NCBI RefSeq assembly: GCF_030163795.1
Contig: NZ_JASJOF010000003.1
Coordinates: 171,501-235,500, forward strand
Direction of reading: 5' to 3'
DNA: 64,000 nt
Source: Roseicyclus marinus
Lineage (GTDB): Bacteria; Pseudomonadota; Alphaproteobacteria; Rhodobacterales; Rhodobacteraceae
The notes beneath the pieces are model-generated. The model did no database searches. It saw only the letters and a program-made list of their open reading frames with translations, and was not told the origin of the DNA. Every line of letters begins with the position of its first letter. The first letter of the stretch is position 1. The translations under genes and the position numbers were made by a program. Below, piece by piece: positions 25,753-36,797 of this stretch.

Positions 25753-27656
25753 CCTTGCAGACTTGCCACGCCCAACGCCGACAAGGCGGCATCGGCGATC
25801 TGCTGTGCGGAAAGGCCCGCATCCTCATACATCTCGGCGGGGCTCGCCTGATCGATGAAGCGGTCGGGCAGGTGCAGGGTGCGGATGGCGACACCGCGAT
25901 CCAGCTGCCCGGTGGCGGCCAGATGGTGCAGCACGATGGCCCCGAACCCCAACATCGCGCCCTGTTCGACGGTGATCAGGGCGGCATGGCCCGCAACGAG
26001 GCGATCCACGAGGTCGGTATCCAGGGGCTTCGCGAACCGGGCATCCGCGATGGTGACGGACAGGCCCCGCGCCTCGAGCGCGCGGGCGGCATCGGTCGCT
26101 TCGGCCAGATGCGCGCCGAAGCTCAGGATCGCCACGTCGCGCCCCTGTTGCAGGATGCGGCCGCGACCGATCTCCAGCACTTCACCCTCCTCGGACATGG
26201 GAACGCCGGTGCCTTCGCCGCGCGGATAGCGCAGCGCGATGGGGCCGCTGTCATGGGCGGCGGCGGTGGCCATCATATGGACCATCTCGGCCTCGTCGGC
26301 GCAGGCCATGACGGTCATGTTGGGCAGGGCCGCCAGAAACCCGATGTCGAACGCCCCGGCATGGGTCGGCCCATCTGCCCCCACCAGCCCGGCGCGGTCG
26401 ATCATGAAGCGGACGGGCAGGTTTTGCAGCGCCACGTCATGGACGACCTGATCATAGCCGCGCTGCAAGAAGCTGGAATAGATCGCGCAGAACGGGCGCA
26501 TCCCGCCCGCCGCCATCCCGGCGGCAAAGGTCACGGCATGCTGTTCGGCGATGCCCACGTCGAACACGCGGCCCGGCATCGCCTTTTGCAAGATGTTGAG
26601 ACCCGTGCCGCCGGGCATGGCGGCGGTGATCCCGACGATCCGGCTGTCGGTTTCGGCATGGTGCCTCAGCCGCTCACCGAAGACGGTGGTATAGGCGGGG
26701 GCATTGGGTGTTGATTTCTTCTGCACACCGGTCGCGACATCGAACTTGTTCACGCCGTGATAGCAATCATCCGACAATTCGGCGGGGGCATAGCCCTTGC
26801 CCTTGACGGTGACGGCATGGATCAGAACCGGGCCGGTGGCCCGCGCCTTGGCGCTGCGCAACACGTTCAGAAGCTGGCCCATGTCATGCCCGTCAACCGG
26901 GCCGATATAGGTGAAGCCAAGATGCTCGAAAAGCGTGGCCGACCGCTGCTGACCCGTGACCAGCTCCCGCGCTCGTTCAGCGCCCTGGCGCAACGGCTCG
27001 GGGAGATGTGCCGCAACGCCGTCGGCGATATCCTTGAGGGCCGCCAGCGGAGAATTCTTCGACAGGTTGGCCAGATAACTCGACATCGCGCCCGTTGGCG
27101 GTGCGATGGACATGTCATTATCGTTGAGGATCACGAAAAGGCGGCGACCGAGGTGACCCGCGTTGTTCAGCGCCTCATAAGCCATGCCCGCGCTGATCGA
27201 CCCGTCGCCGATGACGGCGATGGCATCGCCGGTCGCCTGCCCCATCTCGCGCGCCATGGCAAAGCCGAGGGCCGCGGAAATGCTGGTCGAGGAATGCGCC
27301 GCGCCGAACGGGTCGTAATCGGATTCCGCCCGCTTGGTGAAGCCCGACAGGCCGCCCTTCTGCCGCAGGGTGCGGATGCGGTCGCGCCGCCCGGTGACGA
27401 TCTTGTGGGGATAGCATTGGTGGCCGACATCCCAGACAAGCTTGTCATAGGGGGTGTTGAACACGGCGTGGATCGCCACGGTCAATTCCACCACGCCGAG
27501 CGAAGATCCCAGGTGCCCGCCGGTTTCCGATACGGCCGAGATCGTTTCGGCGCGCAACTCGTAGGCGCATTGCTTCAGTTCGGCATCGGTCAGACGGCGC
27601 AGATCCGCCGGATGGGTGACACGGTCGAGAACGGGGGTGTGGGGTCTGTCGGTCAT
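25737..27656 (-). CDS. dxs: 1-deoxy-D-xylulose-5-phosphate synthase
   Basis: 639 residues, normal length. Thiamine-diphosphate enzyme joining pyruvate and glyceraldehyde-3-phosphate, the first step of the MEP isoprenoid pathway. Visible features: [14 protein letters not shown], the ThDP motif [15 protein letters not shown]...NDN, and the transketolase-like half with [14 protein letters not shown]. It is separated from pufC by an intrinsic terminator, so it probably has its own promoter in the 170-bp gap. It supplies precursors to crtE, bchP/bchG and idi. Confidence 0.97.
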   Translation of the reverse strand: MTDRPHTPVLDRVTHPADLRRLTDAELKQCAYELRAETISAVSETGGHLGSSLGVVELTVAIHAVFNTPYDKLVWDVGHQCYPHKIVTGRRDRIRTLRQKGGLSGFTKRAESDYDPFGAAHSSTSISAALGFAMAREMGQATGDAIAVIGDGSISAGMAYEALNNAGHLGRRLFVILNDNDMSIAPPTGAMSSYLANLSKNSPLAALKDIADGVAAHLPEPLRQGAERARELVTGQQRSATLFEHLGFTYIGPVDGHDMGQLLNVLRSAKARATGPVLIHAVTVKGKGYAPAELSDDCYHGVNKFDVATGVQKKSTPNAPAYTTVFGERLRHHAETDSRIVGITAAMPGGTGLNILQKAMPGRVFDVGIAEQHAVTFAAGMAAGGMRPFCAIYSSFLQRGYDQVVHDVALQNLPVRFMIDRAGLVGADGPTHAGAFDIGFLAALPNMTVMACADEAEMVHMMATAAAHDSGPIALRYPRGEGTGVPMSEEGEVLEIGRGRILQQGRDVAILSFGAHLAEATDAARALEARGLSVTIADARFAKPLDTDLVDRLVAGHAALITVEQGAMLGFGAIVLHHLAATGQLDRGVAIRTLHLPDRFIDQASPAEMYEDAGLSAQQIADAALSALGVASLQGKARA

Positions 27657-27691
27657 TTGTGCTGGTCCTCCCGAACCGGCGGTGGGGATCG

Positions 27692-27726
27692 AAAAAACCG
27701 CGAGCAGGGTCTGAACCTGCCCGCGG
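27692..27726 (-). terminator. Intrinsic terminator of the puf operon
   Basis: Minus-strand hairpin CCGCG-gg-CAGG ... CCTG-ct-CGCGG (27698-27726, two mismatched bases) followed by six T (complement of A run 27692-27697). It ends transcripts coming from pufC before dxs. Confidence 0.85.
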
Positions 27727-27763
27727 CGGAGAGCCTCACGAAGGGACGTAAGGAAAGGTCGAG

Positions 27764-27794
27764 ACCGGGGGCGGGGCGAGGCCGCGCCCCCGGT
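27764..27794 (-). terminator. GC-rich hairpin downstream of pufC
   Basis: Perfect 10-bp stem ACCGGGGGCG / CGCCCCCGGT 33 bases after the pufC stop, with no clear U-run. Together with the terminator at 27692-27726 it forms a tandem 3' end; it may protect puf mRNA from 3' exonucleases. Confidence 0.6.
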
Positions 27795-27826
27795 CGCATG
27801 TCATATGGGCCGGGGCCCGCATCGCC

Positions 27827-28927
27827 CTACTCGAAGGCCGAGTAGTCGGGCATGTCATCCACCACGGCCAGTTCGGGCCAGTTGTGGATCACGTTCAACC
27901 CGTTGAGCGGTTGCTGTTCGCCCTGGTGGCAGGTGCGGCAGGCCAGTTTCGGCACATCCGCGTAAACCGGGCCAAGCCGTTCGGGCGGCAGGACGGTTTC
28001 CAGCGGCAGGATGTACTGCTCCAGCGTTTCCTGAACCATCAGGATGCCCAAGCTTGCCGTAGCCCACTGCGGGGTCACCTGCGCCGGATCGTAGAAAGCG
28101 CGGGTGTTGTGGCAGAAGGTACAGTTCACCCCCAGCGAGTTGGAGAAGTAATTCATCCAGGCATAGGTCATTTCGGCCTGCTGGATGAGGGGATCGCCAG
28201 GCTGCTGCTGAACGCGGCTTTCGAGGTCGTGGACCTGCGCGACGCCATACTGCCCGTTCTCGTCCAGAAGCAGGAAATGCTCCAGGTAGGTCGAGGGCAG
28301 CGAGGTGAAGTTCGAGGTCATCGTCACCCGGTTCTGTATCGCCGGCCATCCCGCCACGTTCGAATTCACGTTCCCGACGCGGAACCAGATGTTGTTCGGG
28401 ACAGGCTGTCCGCGGTGGCAGGTATAACAAGTTACCCCCACCTCGGCATTGGCCTGAACGTGACCCGCCCAGTTCTGGTTGATGTTCTGCGTCATCTCGA
28501 TCATCGAGTAGGCGAGCGCCGTCTGGTAGCTGTCATTGCCCGGTTCCAGAAGGTCGGGAATGCCGGTCCATGAGCGCATGGCCTCGCGCAGGCGTTCGTA
28601 GTTTTCCACGGTGACATTGGCCAACGCGGGCGGAACGCCTTCGAGAACGTCGATCGCAAGCTGCGAGTCGGCGGTGGGAACCACCGGCTCGGAGGTGACG
28701 AAGCCATCCACATCCGGGTAGACGGCGAGGTCCGACACGAATTCCTGCACATGCATGCCGGTGCCGCGCGGGCCTGTCTGCTGGCTGGCCGTGGCAAAGG
28801 GTTGCCCCCATGCCACGATCATGGCTGCAACAAAGATCGCCGATCCAGCGACACCCACCGCGATGGCGGGGCCGAAGATGTTGGTCGGGTTGTCCTTGTT
28901 CCAGTTGTCAAACCACTTGGGAAACAT
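27827..28927 (-). CDS. pufC: Reaction-centre cytochrome c subunit with three haem sites
   Basis: 366 residues. The N-terminal membrane anchor (about 17-40) lacks a lipobox cysteine, so it is probably kept as an uncleaved helix. Only three CXXCH sites are present: CYTCH 167-171, CTFCH 269-273 and CRTCH 330-334. The usual PufC is tetrahaem. The stretch before residue 150, where the first haem motif normally lies, has none (GIPDLLEPGNDS). Trihaem PufC is known from Rhodovulum. It donates electrons to the special pair. pufM is three bases upstream. Confidence 0.95.
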   Translation of the reverse strand: MFPKWFDNWNKDNPTNIFGPAIAVGVAGSAIFVAAMIVAWGQPFATASQQTGPRGTGMHVQEFVSDLAVYPDVDGFVTSEPVVPTADSQLAIDVLEGVPPALANVTVENYERLREAMRSWTGIPDLLEPGNDSYQTALAYSMIEMTQNINQNWAGHVQANAEVGVTCYTCHRGQPVPNNIWFRVGNVNSNVAGWPAIQNRVTMTSNFTSLPSTYLEHFLLLDENGQYGVAQVHDLESRVQQQPGDPLIQQAEMTYAWMNYFSNSLGVNCTFCHNTRAFYDPAQVTPQWATASLGILMVQETLEQYILPLETVLPPERLGPVYADVPKLACRTCHQGEQQPLNGLNVIHNWPELAVVDDMPDYSAFE

Positions 28928-28930
28928 GGC

Positions 28931-29938
28931 TCAGTTACCTCCCGCCGGAACGCCGCCGAAGTCCTGGTAGGTGCCGTAGGCTTCGTAGCCGTAAGCGCCC
29001 AGGTATTCAGGTGCGAAGTTGTGTTCGATGGCCCAGATGAACCAGTTGTCCACGACTGTGCCGGTCAGAAGGATGCCGATGCCGCCGGTGATCGGGGTCA
29101 GGACCGCGAACCACCATGCCCAGCGGTGAATGCCTTCCATCGTGGCGTTGAAACCCATGGTCCAGCGCCAGAAGAGACCGGCCCGCTCGGATGCCGTGCC
29201 ACGGTCGTAGATCTGTTCCAGTTCCCGGTCGCCGCCATAGCGGGAGACGGCAAGGATGGTCGCGCCATGCATCGCGAAGAGCAGGACGGAGCCGTAGAGG
29301 AACACGATCGAAAGCGCGTGGAACGGGTTGTAGTAGAGGTTCCCGTAGCGGATCGAGAAGGCCGTGGTCCAGTCGAGGTGCGGGAAGATGCCGTAGGGCA
29401 CCGCCTCGCTCCAGGATCCCATCAGGACGGGACGGAACAGGCCGAGGACGAGGAAGAGCCAGATCGCGGCCAGGAAGGCCCAGGCGATATGCTTGCCCAT
29501 CTTGTGCTGTGCGGCCAGGAGATAGGTCCTGAGCCACCAGCTCATCACCGAGATCAAGAGGAAGAAGCTGGAGATGATGTACCAGCCGCCATCATTGAGC
29601 GGCGGCATGGACAGCCCGTGTTCCGGCCCCGGAGGTTCGAGCGCCAGCCAGAACAGCTGCCGGACGAATTCGGGGATGGACCAGTCCACTTGGCTCAACA
29701 TGTTCAAGCCGACGATGTTGAACCAGAGCGTACCGGTGGCAAGGCTGATCAGACCGGCCCAGCCAAGGTAGATCGGGCCGATCTGGGCGTTGCCGATCCA
29801 ACCGATCAGGGTCGAAAAGGTCGCCTTTTTCGTGCGCTCGCCGCCCAGGATGTTTTCGCCGGTCTGGGCCATGCCCATCTCGGGCTCGCCCTGCACCTGC
29901 ACCTGGGTGAAGATGTTCTGATATTCGAAGTAAGCCAT
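28931..29938 (-). CDS. pufM: Photosynthetic reaction centre M subunit
   Basis: 335 residues with five membrane helices. It starts [10 protein letters not shown]. The C-terminus, FGGVPAGGN, is extended beyond the about 307 residues of cytochrome-less Rhodobacter RCs, as expected when PufC binds. Family segment [25 protein letters not shown] includes a special-pair/iron-site region. With PufL it binds the BChl special pair, bacteriopheophytins, quinones and non-haem iron. Confidence 0.97.
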   Translation of the reverse strand: MAYFEYQNIFTQVQVQGEPEMGMAQTGENILGGERTKKATFSTLIGWIGNAQIGPIYLGWAGLISLATGTLWFNIVGLNMLSQVDWSIPEFVRQLFWLALEPPGPEHGLSMPPLNDGGWYIISSFFLLISVMSWWLRTYLLAAQHKMGKHIAWAFLAAIWLFLVLGLFRPVLMGSWSEAVPYGIFPHLDWTTAFSIRYGNLYYNPFHALSIVFLYGSVLLFAMHGATILAVSRYGGDRELEQIYDRGTASERAGLFWRWTMGFNATMEGIHRWAWWFAVLTPITGGIGILLTGTVVDNWFIWAIEHNFAPEYLGAYGYEAYGTYQDFGGVPAGGN

Positions 29939-29941
29939 GGC

Positions 29942-30841
29942 TCAGTTTCCTCCCACGACTGCGGGGGCGTTCGTGCCGTAGGTGGCAAGGCCCGTGCTGT
30001 CATAGACGACACCGGGGTCCGGCCAGATCGGCAGCGTCAGCCACCAGTTCCACCATTCGGGCCAGCCGGAGGTCCAGACCGGGCCGGAGATGATGATGCA
30101 GACCGCGCTCCAGAAGCCCGCGTTCAGCGCCAGAAGCAGACCGACGCGGTGGATGCCCAACGTGCCGATCGAATAGCCGATGAAATCGCGGAAGAACGTG
30201 TCTTCGTGATCCGGGGTCTTGGCTTCCTCGCCCTTTTCGGGATTGGCCGCCGACAAGATCAGGCCACCGTGCAACGCGAGCGCGAAGGTCGTCGCGAAGA
30301 AGAAGGTGACGGCGATCATGTGTGCCGGATTGTAGTGGAAGTGCAGGTAGGCATAGCCCACGTTCGAGACCCAATCGAGGTGGCTGAAGATCCCGTAGGG
30401 AAATCCATGACCCCAGGCGCCCATCAACAGCGGGCGGAACACCACCAGCGTCACATAGGCGAAGATCGCGAAACCGAAGGCGAAGGGCACGTGATAGCCC
30501 ATGCCCAGCTTGCGGCTGATCTCCACTTCGCGCAGCGCCCAGGACACGAAGGCCCCGACTGCGCAGAACGTGACGATCTGCCAAAGACCACCCTCCATGA
30601 GCGGTGCGAACCCGAGCCCGTAGCTCAGGTCAGGGGGCGCGATGTTGATCGTCCAGGGGTTGAAGTTGCCATCCATGGCAGCTCCCCAGAAGATCAGGAT
30701 CGTCCCCAAAAGGGCGAAAAACGCTGTCGTCACTCCGAAGAAGCCCACGTAGAAGGGCCCCACCCAGAAATCGAACAGATCGCCGCCAATCAGCGTCCCT
30801 CCGCGGACGCGATATTTTTTTTCGAAGCTTAGCAAAGCCAT
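29942..30841 (-). CDS. pufL: Photosynthetic reaction centre L subunit
   Basis: 299 residues with five membrane helices; starts [23 protein letters not shown] and ends APAVVGGN. The segment [25 protein letters not shown] carries the BChl and iron-ligand histidines. It forms the photochemically active branch of the reaction centre. pufM follows after three bases, and the pufA-pufL spacer holds two strong hairpins that should lower L/M relative to LH1 transcripts. Confidence 0.97.
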   Translation of the reverse strand: MALLSFEKKYRVRGGTLIGGDLFDFWVGPFYVGFFGVTTAFFALLGTILIFWGAAMDGNFNPWTINIAPPDLSYGLGFAPLMEGGLWQIVTFCAVGAFVSWALREVEISRKLGMGYHVPFAFGFAIFAYVTLVVFRPLLMGAWGHGFPYGIFSHLDWVSNVGYAYLHFHYNPAHMIAVTFFFATTFALALHGGLILSAANPEKGEEAKTPDHEDTFFRDFIGYSIGTLGIHRVGLLLALNAGFWSAVCIIISGPVWTSGWPEWWNWWLTLPIWPDPGVVYDSTGLATYGTNAPAVVGGN

Positions 30842-30910
30842 GCGTCTGTCTCCGCGTTCGGCGGCGTCAACGGGCAGCGCCGGTCAGCCGTCAGTCAAGT
30901 CATTCGGATC

Positions 30911-30945
30911 GCTGCGGGCGAAGCGGTCACGGCACCGCCCGCAGC
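30911..30945 (-). promoter_or_regulatory. pufA-pufL intercistronic hairpin, distal
   Basis: Perfect 10-bp stem GCTGCGGGCG / CGCCCGCAGC with a 15-base loop. In Rhodobacter similar hairpins here protect the 3' end of the pufBA mRNA and set the excess of LH1 over RC. That role is inferred for this organism. Confidence 0.75.
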
Positions 30946-30954
30946 AAGACTGTT

Positions 30955-30973
30955 CCGCGCCCGACAGGCGCGG
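30955..30973 (-). promoter_or_regulatory. pufA-pufL intercistronic hairpin, proximal
   Basis: Perfect 7-bp stem CCGCGCC / GGCGCGG with loop CGACA, starting eight bases after the pufA stop. It is the first of two tandem structures in the 139-bp pufA-pufL spacer. Confidence 0.72.
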
Positions 30974-30980
30974 ATGCAGG

Positions 30981-31145
30981 TCAGCCGCCGAAGCCGGCGG
31001 TTGCTGCTGCGGACTCGAACCAGTTCAGGCCCGACGACAGAACCACGAGGTGGATCATTGCCGCGAGGAGGAACAGGAAGACGCCCTGGGCCACGAACAC
31101 GCGGCGGGGGTCGAAAATGAGCCAGATCTTGTAGAACTTAGCCAT
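30981..31145 (-). CDS. pufA: Light-harvesting LH1 alpha polypeptide
   Basis: 54 residues, read from the sequence; it begins [21 protein letters not shown] single membrane helix carries the BChl-ligand His32 ([11 protein letters not shown]), and the tail ends in [15 protein letters not shown] strong AGAAGGAG ribosome site lies upstream. It pairs with PufB to form the LH1 ring. The gene is 14 bases after pufB. Confidence 0.97.
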   Translation of the reverse strand: MAKFYKIWLIFDPRRVFVAQGVFLFLLAAMIHLVVLSSGLNWFESAAATAGFGG

Positions 31146-31159
31146 GATTTAGCTCCTTC

Positions 31160-31309
31160 TCAGAACCAGGGTGCCCAGATGTACGTGGCAAGGTGAGCAA
31201 CAAGGGCGACGGCCGAAAACAGCCAGAGCCCGCTCATGTATACCGCGTGCAGCTCTTGCGCCTGCTCGTCGGTAAGACCCGTGAAGGACAGGTCGGAATT
31301 ATCAGCCAT
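31160..31309 (-). CDS. pufB: Light-harvesting LH1 beta polypeptide
   Basis: 49 residues starting [20 protein letters not shown], with His21 and the BChl ligand His39 ([15 protein letters not shown]). Strong GGAGGAAAG ribosome site. The order pufQ-pufB-pufA is standard. No LH2 (puc) genes are in the window. Confidence 0.97.
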   Translation of the reverse strand: MADNSDLSFTGLTDEQAQELHAVYMSGLWLFSAVALVAHLATYIWAPWF

Positions 31310-31361
31310 TTAACTTTCCTCCGGAACGTTAGACCGATGCCGCGAACCCCGCGGCCGGGCC

Positions 31362-31387
31362 CCGACAAGGCCTCATTGCCCTGTCGG
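31362..31387 (-). promoter_or_regulatory. Hairpin in the pufQ-pufB leader
   Basis: Stem CCGACA / TGTCGG with an inner GGC / GCC pair. It lies about 50 bases upstream of pufB in a 215-bp untranslated spacer and may act in processing or stability of the puf transcript. Confidence 0.5.
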
Positions 31388-31479
31388 CCATCCACCCCAC
31401 CCCGCGTTGCCTTGGGATGTGGCGAATTTCGTATCGGCTCCGGTCGTCACGCCGAGTGTGTCTTGCGGCCCGGCTGCCC

Positions 31480-31500
31480 CCCTGTGGTCTGACGACAGGG
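31480..31500 (-). promoter_or_regulatory. Hairpin just downstream of pufQ
   Basis: Stem CCCTGT / ACAGGG with a 9-base loop, 24 bases after the pufQ stop. Together with 31362-31387 it makes the pufQ-pufB spacer structured. No U-run follows, so it is not a clear terminator. Confidence 0.45.
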
Positions 31501-31524
31501 TTGATGGGGCAGGCCGGAGCCTTG

Positions 31525-31743
31525 TCAGGCCGAAAAGATCATCGGTGTGATGATCCGCGCCTGGCTCCAGGCGCGCTTGATCGGTCCCTTGTCGGTCATG
31601 TTGCCCGCGCGGATCGCGGCGAGCGCCCATGTGATGGTCGCCAGCGGCAAAGTCGCGAGGAAGATGATCCCGAAATAGATCATGAACTCGGTCTTCGGCG
31701 GTTTGTGCCGGCTGACCGGATGGTCAGAGGTGAAGTCCGTCAT
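31525..31743 (-). CDS. pufQ: PufQ
   Basis: 72 residues with one membrane helix ([23 protein letters not shown] after a charged N-terminus). PufQ is a small protein required for normal bacteriochlorophyll formation in Rhodobacter, perhaps as a pigment carrier. The start overlaps the bchZ stop (ATGA) and pufB follows after 215 bp, the usual position. Confidence 0.92.
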   Translation of the reverse strand: MTDFTSDHPVSRHKPPKTEFMIYFGIIFLATLPLATITWALAAIRAGNMTDKGPIKRAWSQARIITPMIFSA

Positions 31744-33218
31744 CTTTCCTCTCCCTCATTGAGATCGAAACCCGTAGGGGCGAGTGCCCGCACGGTATCC
31801 TTGACGACCCGCTCGGCCCCATTCGCCAGCGCAGCCTTTTCGGCGGCGTCGCGCAGCGATTTGGCGGCGGAGATGCGGGTCAGAACCGGGTGTTCCTCGA
31901 CGATGCGGTCGAGCAGCGCCTGCGCATCCGCATCCCAGGGGAAATCGCGGCGCAGGGTGGTCGGCGTGGCCTCGGCGGCATCCATGACGCTGCCCAGGGG
32001 CAGGATGTGGAAGAGCGCGTCGAAAAGGCTGTTGCAGACTTCTTGTATCATGTAGGTCGCGCCCGCGTAGCCCATGAAGGGCGTACCCGTCGCGCGCCGG
32101 ATCGCGGCGCCCGGAAAGCTGGCGGGGATGAACGTGGGCTTGGGCCCATGCCCCCCGGCCATTTCGGCGAGATACATCTTTTCGTTGATCGACCCCATCA
32201 GGACGAGGGGGCGCTTGCCATGTACCATGGCGCGAACCTCGTCGTTGTTGGTCTTGCGCCCGGCGATCCGCGCCACGGCAAAGGCGCAAGGAAGGCCCAT
32301 GTCGGTCTCGAGAAACTGGCGCACGCCGCGGGCATAGGTCTCGTTCGCCACGATGCCAAAGCTCGCCGTGGCAAAGAAATCCTGCGTCACCGAGCGCCAA
32401 AGATCCCAGACCGGTTTGATCGTCGAGTGCTTTTCTCGCGCGATGAAGGGCTCCGGGTCGAGGCCCGTCAGCTCACCCAGCTTGCGCAGGAATTTGGTGG
32501 TCGATTCGATCCCGATGGGCGCCTGCAGGTAGGGTTTGCCCAGAACCTCGGCCAGACCGCGTCCGAATTCGCGGTACATCACGATGTTCACATCGGCATT
32601 CACGAGGTTGCGCATCTCGGCCAGATGGCTGCCCAAGGGCATGACCATGTTCACTTCGGCCCCGATGCCTTCGACCAGACGCCGGATCTCGGCGAGGTCG
32701 GAGGGCATGTTGAAGGTGCCGTACATGGGACCAAGGATGTTGACGCGGGGGGCGGCGCCCTCCTCGCGCTTTTTCTCCGGAGGCATCCGGCCTTTGGTCA
32801 TGCCGAATTCGGTGAAGATCCAGGTCATCGCGCGGTCGGCGCTTTCCCATTGATCCTCGTCGATGGTGCGCGGCAGGAAGCGCTGGATATTCGTGCCCAT
32901 GGGTGTCACGCCGCCGCCGATCATCTCGGCGATGGAACCCGTCACCACGACCGACGGCAAAGCGGGGTCGAGCACGTCCCAAGCGCGTTTCATCGCGCCC
33001 TCGGTGCCGTCGCGGCCCAATTCCTCTTCGCCCAGACCCGTGGTCACGATGGGCAATTCATGGGGCGGCAGCGCGTCGGTGTAGTGAAGCACGCTCGTTA
33101 CCGGCAGGTTTTCGCAGCCGACCGGACCATCGATGATGACCTGCAGGCCCTTCACCGCGGTGAAGGCATAGACCGACCCCCAGTAGCCGCCGGCGCGATC
33201 GTGATCCTGGATCAGCAT
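31740..33218 (-). CDS. bchZ: Chlorophyllide a reductase subunit BchZ
   Basis: 492 residues from ATG 33218 ([11 protein letters not shown]), sharing one base with the bchY stop; the frame upstream is bchY out of phase. NifK-like partner of BchY. A cluster cysteine appears in GPVGCENLP, and [11 protein letters not shown] and VPFMGYAGA-like segments are family-typical. With BchX it reduces the C7-C8 bond of chlorophyllide, converting a chlorin to a bacteriochlorin. The puf promoter may lie inside its 3' part, as in Rhodobacter. Confidence 0.95.
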   Translation of the reverse strand: MLIQDHDRAGGYWGSVYAFTAVKGLQVIIDGPVGCENLPVTSVLHYTDALPPHELPIVTTGLGEEELGRDGTEGAMKRAWDVLDPALPSVVVTGSIAEMIGGGVTPMGTNIQRFLPRTIDEDQWESADRAMTWIFTEFGMTKGRMPPEKKREEGAAPRVNILGPMYGTFNMPSDLAEIRRLVEGIGAEVNMVMPLGSHLAEMRNLVNADVNIVMYREFGRGLAEVLGKPYLQAPIGIESTTKFLRKLGELTGLDPEPFIAREKHSTIKPVWDLWRSVTQDFFATASFGIVANETYARGVRQFLETDMGLPCAFAVARIAGRKTNNDEVRAMVHGKRPLVLMGSINEKMYLAEMAGGHGPKPTFIPASFPGAAIRRATGTPFMGYAGATYMIQEVCNSLFDALFHILPLGSVMDAAEATPTTLRRDFPWDADAQALLDRIVEEHPVLTRISAAKSLRDAAEKAALANGAERVVKDTVRALAPTGFDLNEGEER

Positions 33219-34789
33219 CAGATCATCTCCTCGGCCTTGGCGGCGCGCGCCAATTTGTCGAGTTTCTTCTGATGCGCGGCGCGGAAATCGGGGCGCAGGT
33301 TCGGTTCGCCTTCCCAGATGCCGGCGGTGTCGCCCTCGCCCACTCCGGCGAAGAACTCGCGCATGTGCTCCATGCGGCCCTTGTTGGCCATGGCGGCGTT
33401 GACCACCTGCCCCAAGGACCCCGCGCCCGCAGGCCCCATCAGGGGACGGGCAGAGATCAGGTTGGTGAAATAGAGTGAGGGGATCCCCATCTCCTTGCCC
33501 TTCTGCACCACGGGCGTGGTGCCGATGGCGAGATCCGGCTTGATCGCCTCCATCGCGGCGCAATCATCCTCGAGGCTGGCGCGGAACTTCACCTTGACGC
33601 CGCGCGCCTCCAGCCATGCGACATCGGGCGCGGACCATTTCGTCTTGGGGCAAGCGGTGCCCACGTAAGGAACCTCAGCGCCGCTTTCGATCAGGAGGCG
33701 CGCGACCAGCAATTCCGAACCCTCGTAGCCGGACAGCGTGATCGTGCCCTTTACAGGGTTCGCCGCCAGCCCGGCCTTGATCGCGGGCAGGAACGCGTTT
33801 TGCGCTGCGGCCACCATCTCGGGCTTCACACCATAGGCGGACCCGATCGCGGCAAGCCAATCGGCGGTGCCGTCATGTCCCACGGGGGCAGAGCCCACGA
33901 TGGTGCGGCCCGCCGCCTCGAATTCGCGGATCGCAGCGGTGTAGAATGGGTGGATCGCCGCAACGACATGGCTATCCAGCGCAGAATAGAGCTCGCGCCA
34001 CTCACGGCAGGGAACGACCGGACCTGCCGCCAGACCGAGTGGCGCGAGCATCCCTCCAATACCCAAAGGGTCTGCAGGGAACATTTCGCCCAACAGGGTC
34101 ACTGTCGGACGATCGGATTTGCCCGAAACGGGGGCTTGCACTGGGCCAGCCTCCACTTCCTTGCGGGCATAGTTCAGCATCGCGCCGGCCAACACATCCT
34201 TGGCCTCGGCGTGGGTGGGGATCCCGAAACCGGGCACATCGATGCCGACGATCCGGACCCCGTTGATTTCGTTCGGCAACAGCCGCAGCGGAACACCCGA
34301 CGCGGTGGGCACGCAAAGATTCGTGACCACGATGGCGTCATACCGATCCGGATCGGCCATGTCGTGGACCGCCTCGCGGATATCCTCGAACAGCTTGCCC
34401 GTGACGAGCGTCTCGGAATTGAACGGCACGTAGCCGACCGAACGGCGCGCGCCGTAGAAATGCGAGACAAAGGTGAGGCCGTAGACGCAGCAAGCCGAGC
34501 CAGAGAGAACGGTCGCGGTGCGGCGCATCCGAAGGCCCACGCGGAGCGAGCCGAAGGCCGGGCACATCGACTGCGGCTTGTCATGCGGGCCTTGCGGATA
34601 ATCCTTGGCGTATTGATCGAGGATCTCGGACTTGCCCGCCATGCGGGCGGCCTTTTCCATCTCGCCGGCACCGGCATGGCAACCCATGCCGTCGCCACCT
34701 TTGGGCGCGGTGCCGGTGGGTTCGACACGCGCCTCGCCGCGGATCACCTCCACTTGGGCACTGTCGTCGTATCTGATTTCCTCGGTCAT
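33218..34789 (-). CDS. bchY: Chlorophyllide a reductase subunit BchY
   Basis: 523 residues from ATG 34789 (MTEEIRYDD); the upstream open frame is bchX out of phase. NifD-like subunit; cysteines for the bridging cluster lie in [24 protein letters not shown] and [10 protein letters not shown]. It follows bchX by four bases and is followed by bchZ in a TGATG overlap. Confidence 0.95.
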   Translation of the reverse strand: MTEEIRYDDSAQVEVIRGEARVEPTGTAPKGGDGMGCHAGAGEMEKAARMAGKSEILDQYAKDYPQGPHDKPQSMCPAFGSLRVGLRMRRTATVLSGSACCVYGLTFVSHFYGARRSVGYVPFNSETLVTGKLFEDIREAVHDMADPDRYDAIVVTNLCVPTASGVPLRLLPNEINGVRIVGIDVPGFGIPTHAEAKDVLAGAMLNYARKEVEAGPVQAPVSGKSDRPTVTLLGEMFPADPLGIGGMLAPLGLAAGPVVPCREWRELYSALDSHVVAAIHPFYTAAIREFEAAGRTIVGSAPVGHDGTADWLAAIGSAYGVKPEMVAAAQNAFLPAIKAGLAANPVKGTITLSGYEGSELLVARLLIESGAEVPYVGTACPKTKWSAPDVAWLEARGVKVKFRASLEDDCAAMEAIKPDLAIGTTPVVQKGKEMGIPSLYFTNLISARPLMGPAGAGSLGQVVNAAMANKGRMEHMREFFAGVGEGDTAGIWEGEPNLRPDFRAAHQKKLDKLARAAKAEEMI

Positions 34790-34793
34790 CCGC

Positions 34794-35795
34794 TCATGCC
34801 TCGTCGTAGATGACTTCGAGGGACGGCCTGATGACCGCATTCTTGCCGCGCATGTCGGCGTCGCTGGCGGGTTCGAGCGTGATACCGGCACCGGTTTCCG
34901 AGCCGTCGAACAGCTGCAACAGCTGATCCTGGTTCAGCGCGACGGGCTTCATCGGCGGCGCGACGGCGACATTGTCGCCCAATGCCGCAAAGAGGCTGCC
35001 CCATTCGCTCTCGGCCGTGCCGACGATCTGGTAGTTCGCCGATTTCTTGCGAAGGTCGTCGTTTTGCGGGATGGCGGCGAGGATCGGGATGCCTACAGCC
35101 TCGGCAAAAGCTTGCGCCTCGCCCGAGCCGTCATCCTTGTTGATCACCAGACCCGCGACACCGACATTGCCACCCAGCTTGCGGAAATATTCCACCGCCG
35201 AGCAGACGTTGTTGGCCACATAAAGCGATTGCAGGTCGTTGGACGCGACGAGGATCACCTTTTGCGCCATGTCGCGGGCAATCGGCAGGCCGAAGCCGCC
35301 GCAGACCACGTCACCCAGGAAATCGAGCAGCACGTAGTCGAAATCCCAATCGTGGAAGCCGAGTTTTTCCAGCAGTTCGAAACCGTGGATGATCCCGCGC
35401 CCGCCGCAACCGCGACCGACCTCGGGCCCGCCCAGTTCCATCGCAAAGACGCCGCCGCGTTTGAAGCACACGTCGCCGATCTTCACTTCCTCGCCCGCCA
35501 GTTTCTTTTGGGTCGAGGTTTCGATGATCGTCGGGCAAGCCTTGCCGCCGAAAAGCAGCGACGTCGTATCCGATTTCGGATCGCAACCGATCAGGAGCAC
35601 GCGCTTGCCCTGTTCGGCCATCATGTGGCTGAGGTTGGCGAGCGTGAAGGACTTGCCGATCCCGCCCTTGCCGTAGATCGCGATGATCTGCGTCTTTTTC
35701 GTGGGTTCGCCCTGCGGCACCTCGAGCGTCGGCTCGTTGGCTTCTTCGCGCAGCTTGGCGTCGTAATCACGCAGGTTCGGAACATCGAGGCTCAT
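34794..35795 (-). CDS. bchX: Chlorophyllide a reductase iron protein BchX
   Basis: 333 residues from ATG 35795, overlapping the bchC stop by four bases; a GTG-type extension of five residues is unlikely. NifH-like ATPase: P-loop [15 protein letters not shown], cluster cysteines in GRGCGGRG and DVVCGGFG. It donates electrons to BchYZ. Similar to BchL but in the branch specific to bacteriochlorophyll. Confidence 0.95.
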   Translation of the reverse strand: MSLDVPNLRDYDAKLREEANEPTLEVPQGEPTKKTQIIAIYGKGGIGKSFTLANLSHMMAEQGKRVLLIGCDPKSDTTSLLFGGKACPTIIETSTQKKLAGEEVKIGDVCFKRGGVFAMELGGPEVGRGCGGRGIIHGFELLEKLGFHDWDFDYVLLDFLGDVVCGGFGLPIARDMAQKVILVASNDLQSLYVANNVCSAVEYFRKLGGNVGVAGLVINKDDGSGEAQAFAEAVGIPILAAIPQNDDLRKKSANYQIVGTAESEWGSLFAALGDNVAVAPPMKPVALNQDQLLQLFDGSETGAGITLEPASDADMRGKNAVIRPSLEVIYDEA

Positions 35796-36733
35796 GCGGC
35801 GTTCTCCCAATCAAGTATCATCTTCAGGCAGGCGGGGTCTTCGAACGCGGTCTGATACGCACTCTCGGCCTGCTCGGCGGAAACAGTGTGGGTGATGAGA
35901 CCAGCAAGGCTCAGCGCCCCGTGGTCGATCAGGTCGCGGGTGGCGACCAAGTCTTCGCGCGTCCATTCGGCGGCGATGCGGAACCGCGCCTCGCGCAGAA
36001 AGGCGGGCGGGAAAGAGAATTGCAGCGGCTCGGGGTAGAAACCGGCGAGAACGATCTCGCCGCCCTTGGCCAAGCGGCCGACCATCGTGTCAAGCAGGGA
36101 TGACACGCCCGAGGCGTCATAGATGCAGCCGTAATCGCGGCGCGGATCGTCATCGGGGTGAAGGACGCTGTAGCCCGTCGCGCCGACCTGACGGTCGGCA
36201 TTGATTTCCCAGACGGTGGGGGCGGCCCCGCCTGCTGCGATGGTCAACCGGGCAAGCAGGCGCCCAAAGACGCCGTGGCCGATGATCAGTTCGGGCAGTT
36301 TGGTGTTCATGCCGGCAAGCGCATGACGCGCGGTGGCGGCAAGGGCGAGCAGCGCACCTTCGGCCCCAAGGGCCGGATCGATCCGGACGACGCGGTCGGC
36401 GCCCGTCACCAGACGACGCGACGCGCCGCCGAACAGGCCTTTGACGTCGCCATAGCAATTGGCGCCGGGAACAAAGACGCGATCACCAGGCTTGTAGCCT
36501 GTTCCCGCCGCCGCCTCGACCACCTCGCCAGCGGCCTCGTAGCCGGGGATGAGCGGATAGCCCATGCCCGGAAAGGGGGGCATCTGGCCGGACCAAAAGA
36601 GTTTCTCGGTACCCGTGGAAATCCCGGAATGACGAACCTCCACCACCAGATCGCCGGCGCCCGGATCATTCAGCGTCACCTCACCCAGTCCTAGGGTTTT
36701 GGGGCCTTGCAAGATGACGGCGGTGGTTCTCAA
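35792..36733 (-). CDS. bchC: Bacteriochlorophyllide a dehydrogenase BchC
   Basis: 313 residues of medium-chain dehydrogenase fold: GROES-like N-terminal half with [14 protein letters not shown] and [11 protein letters not shown], then a Rossmann domain near [16 protein letters not shown]. It oxidises the 3-hydroxyethyl group to acetyl. First gene after the internal promoter with two PpsR sites (36798-36841), in the conserved crtEF-bchCXYZ-puf superoperon. Confidence 0.95.
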   Translation of the reverse strand: MRTTAVILQGPKTLGLGEVTLNDPGAGDLVVEVRHSGISTGTEKLFWSGQMPPFPGMGYPLIPGYEAAGEVVEAAAGTGYKPGDRVFVPGANCYGDVKGLFGGASRRLVTGADRVVRIDPALGAEGALLALAATARHALAGMNTKLPELIIGHGVFGRLLARLTIAAGGAAPTVWEINADRQVGATGYSVLHPDDDPRRDYGCIYDASGVSSLLDTMVGRLAKGGEIVLAGFYPEPLQFSFPPAFLREARFRIAAEWTREDLVATRDLIDHGALSLAGLITHTVSAEQAESAYQTAFEDPACLKMILDWENAA

Positions 36734-36797
36734 GGTCGTGGGTCCCGGTGTTTGCAGAGGAGGGTGTAAAAGAATCCCACGTCTGCGGCATTGTGAG

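Noticed and set aside
34794-35795. BchX as a second BchL or a nitrogenase NifH
   Set aside because: Position in bchCXYZ and the BchX-type sequence around the cluster cysteines fit chlorophyllide a reductase; no nif genes are near.
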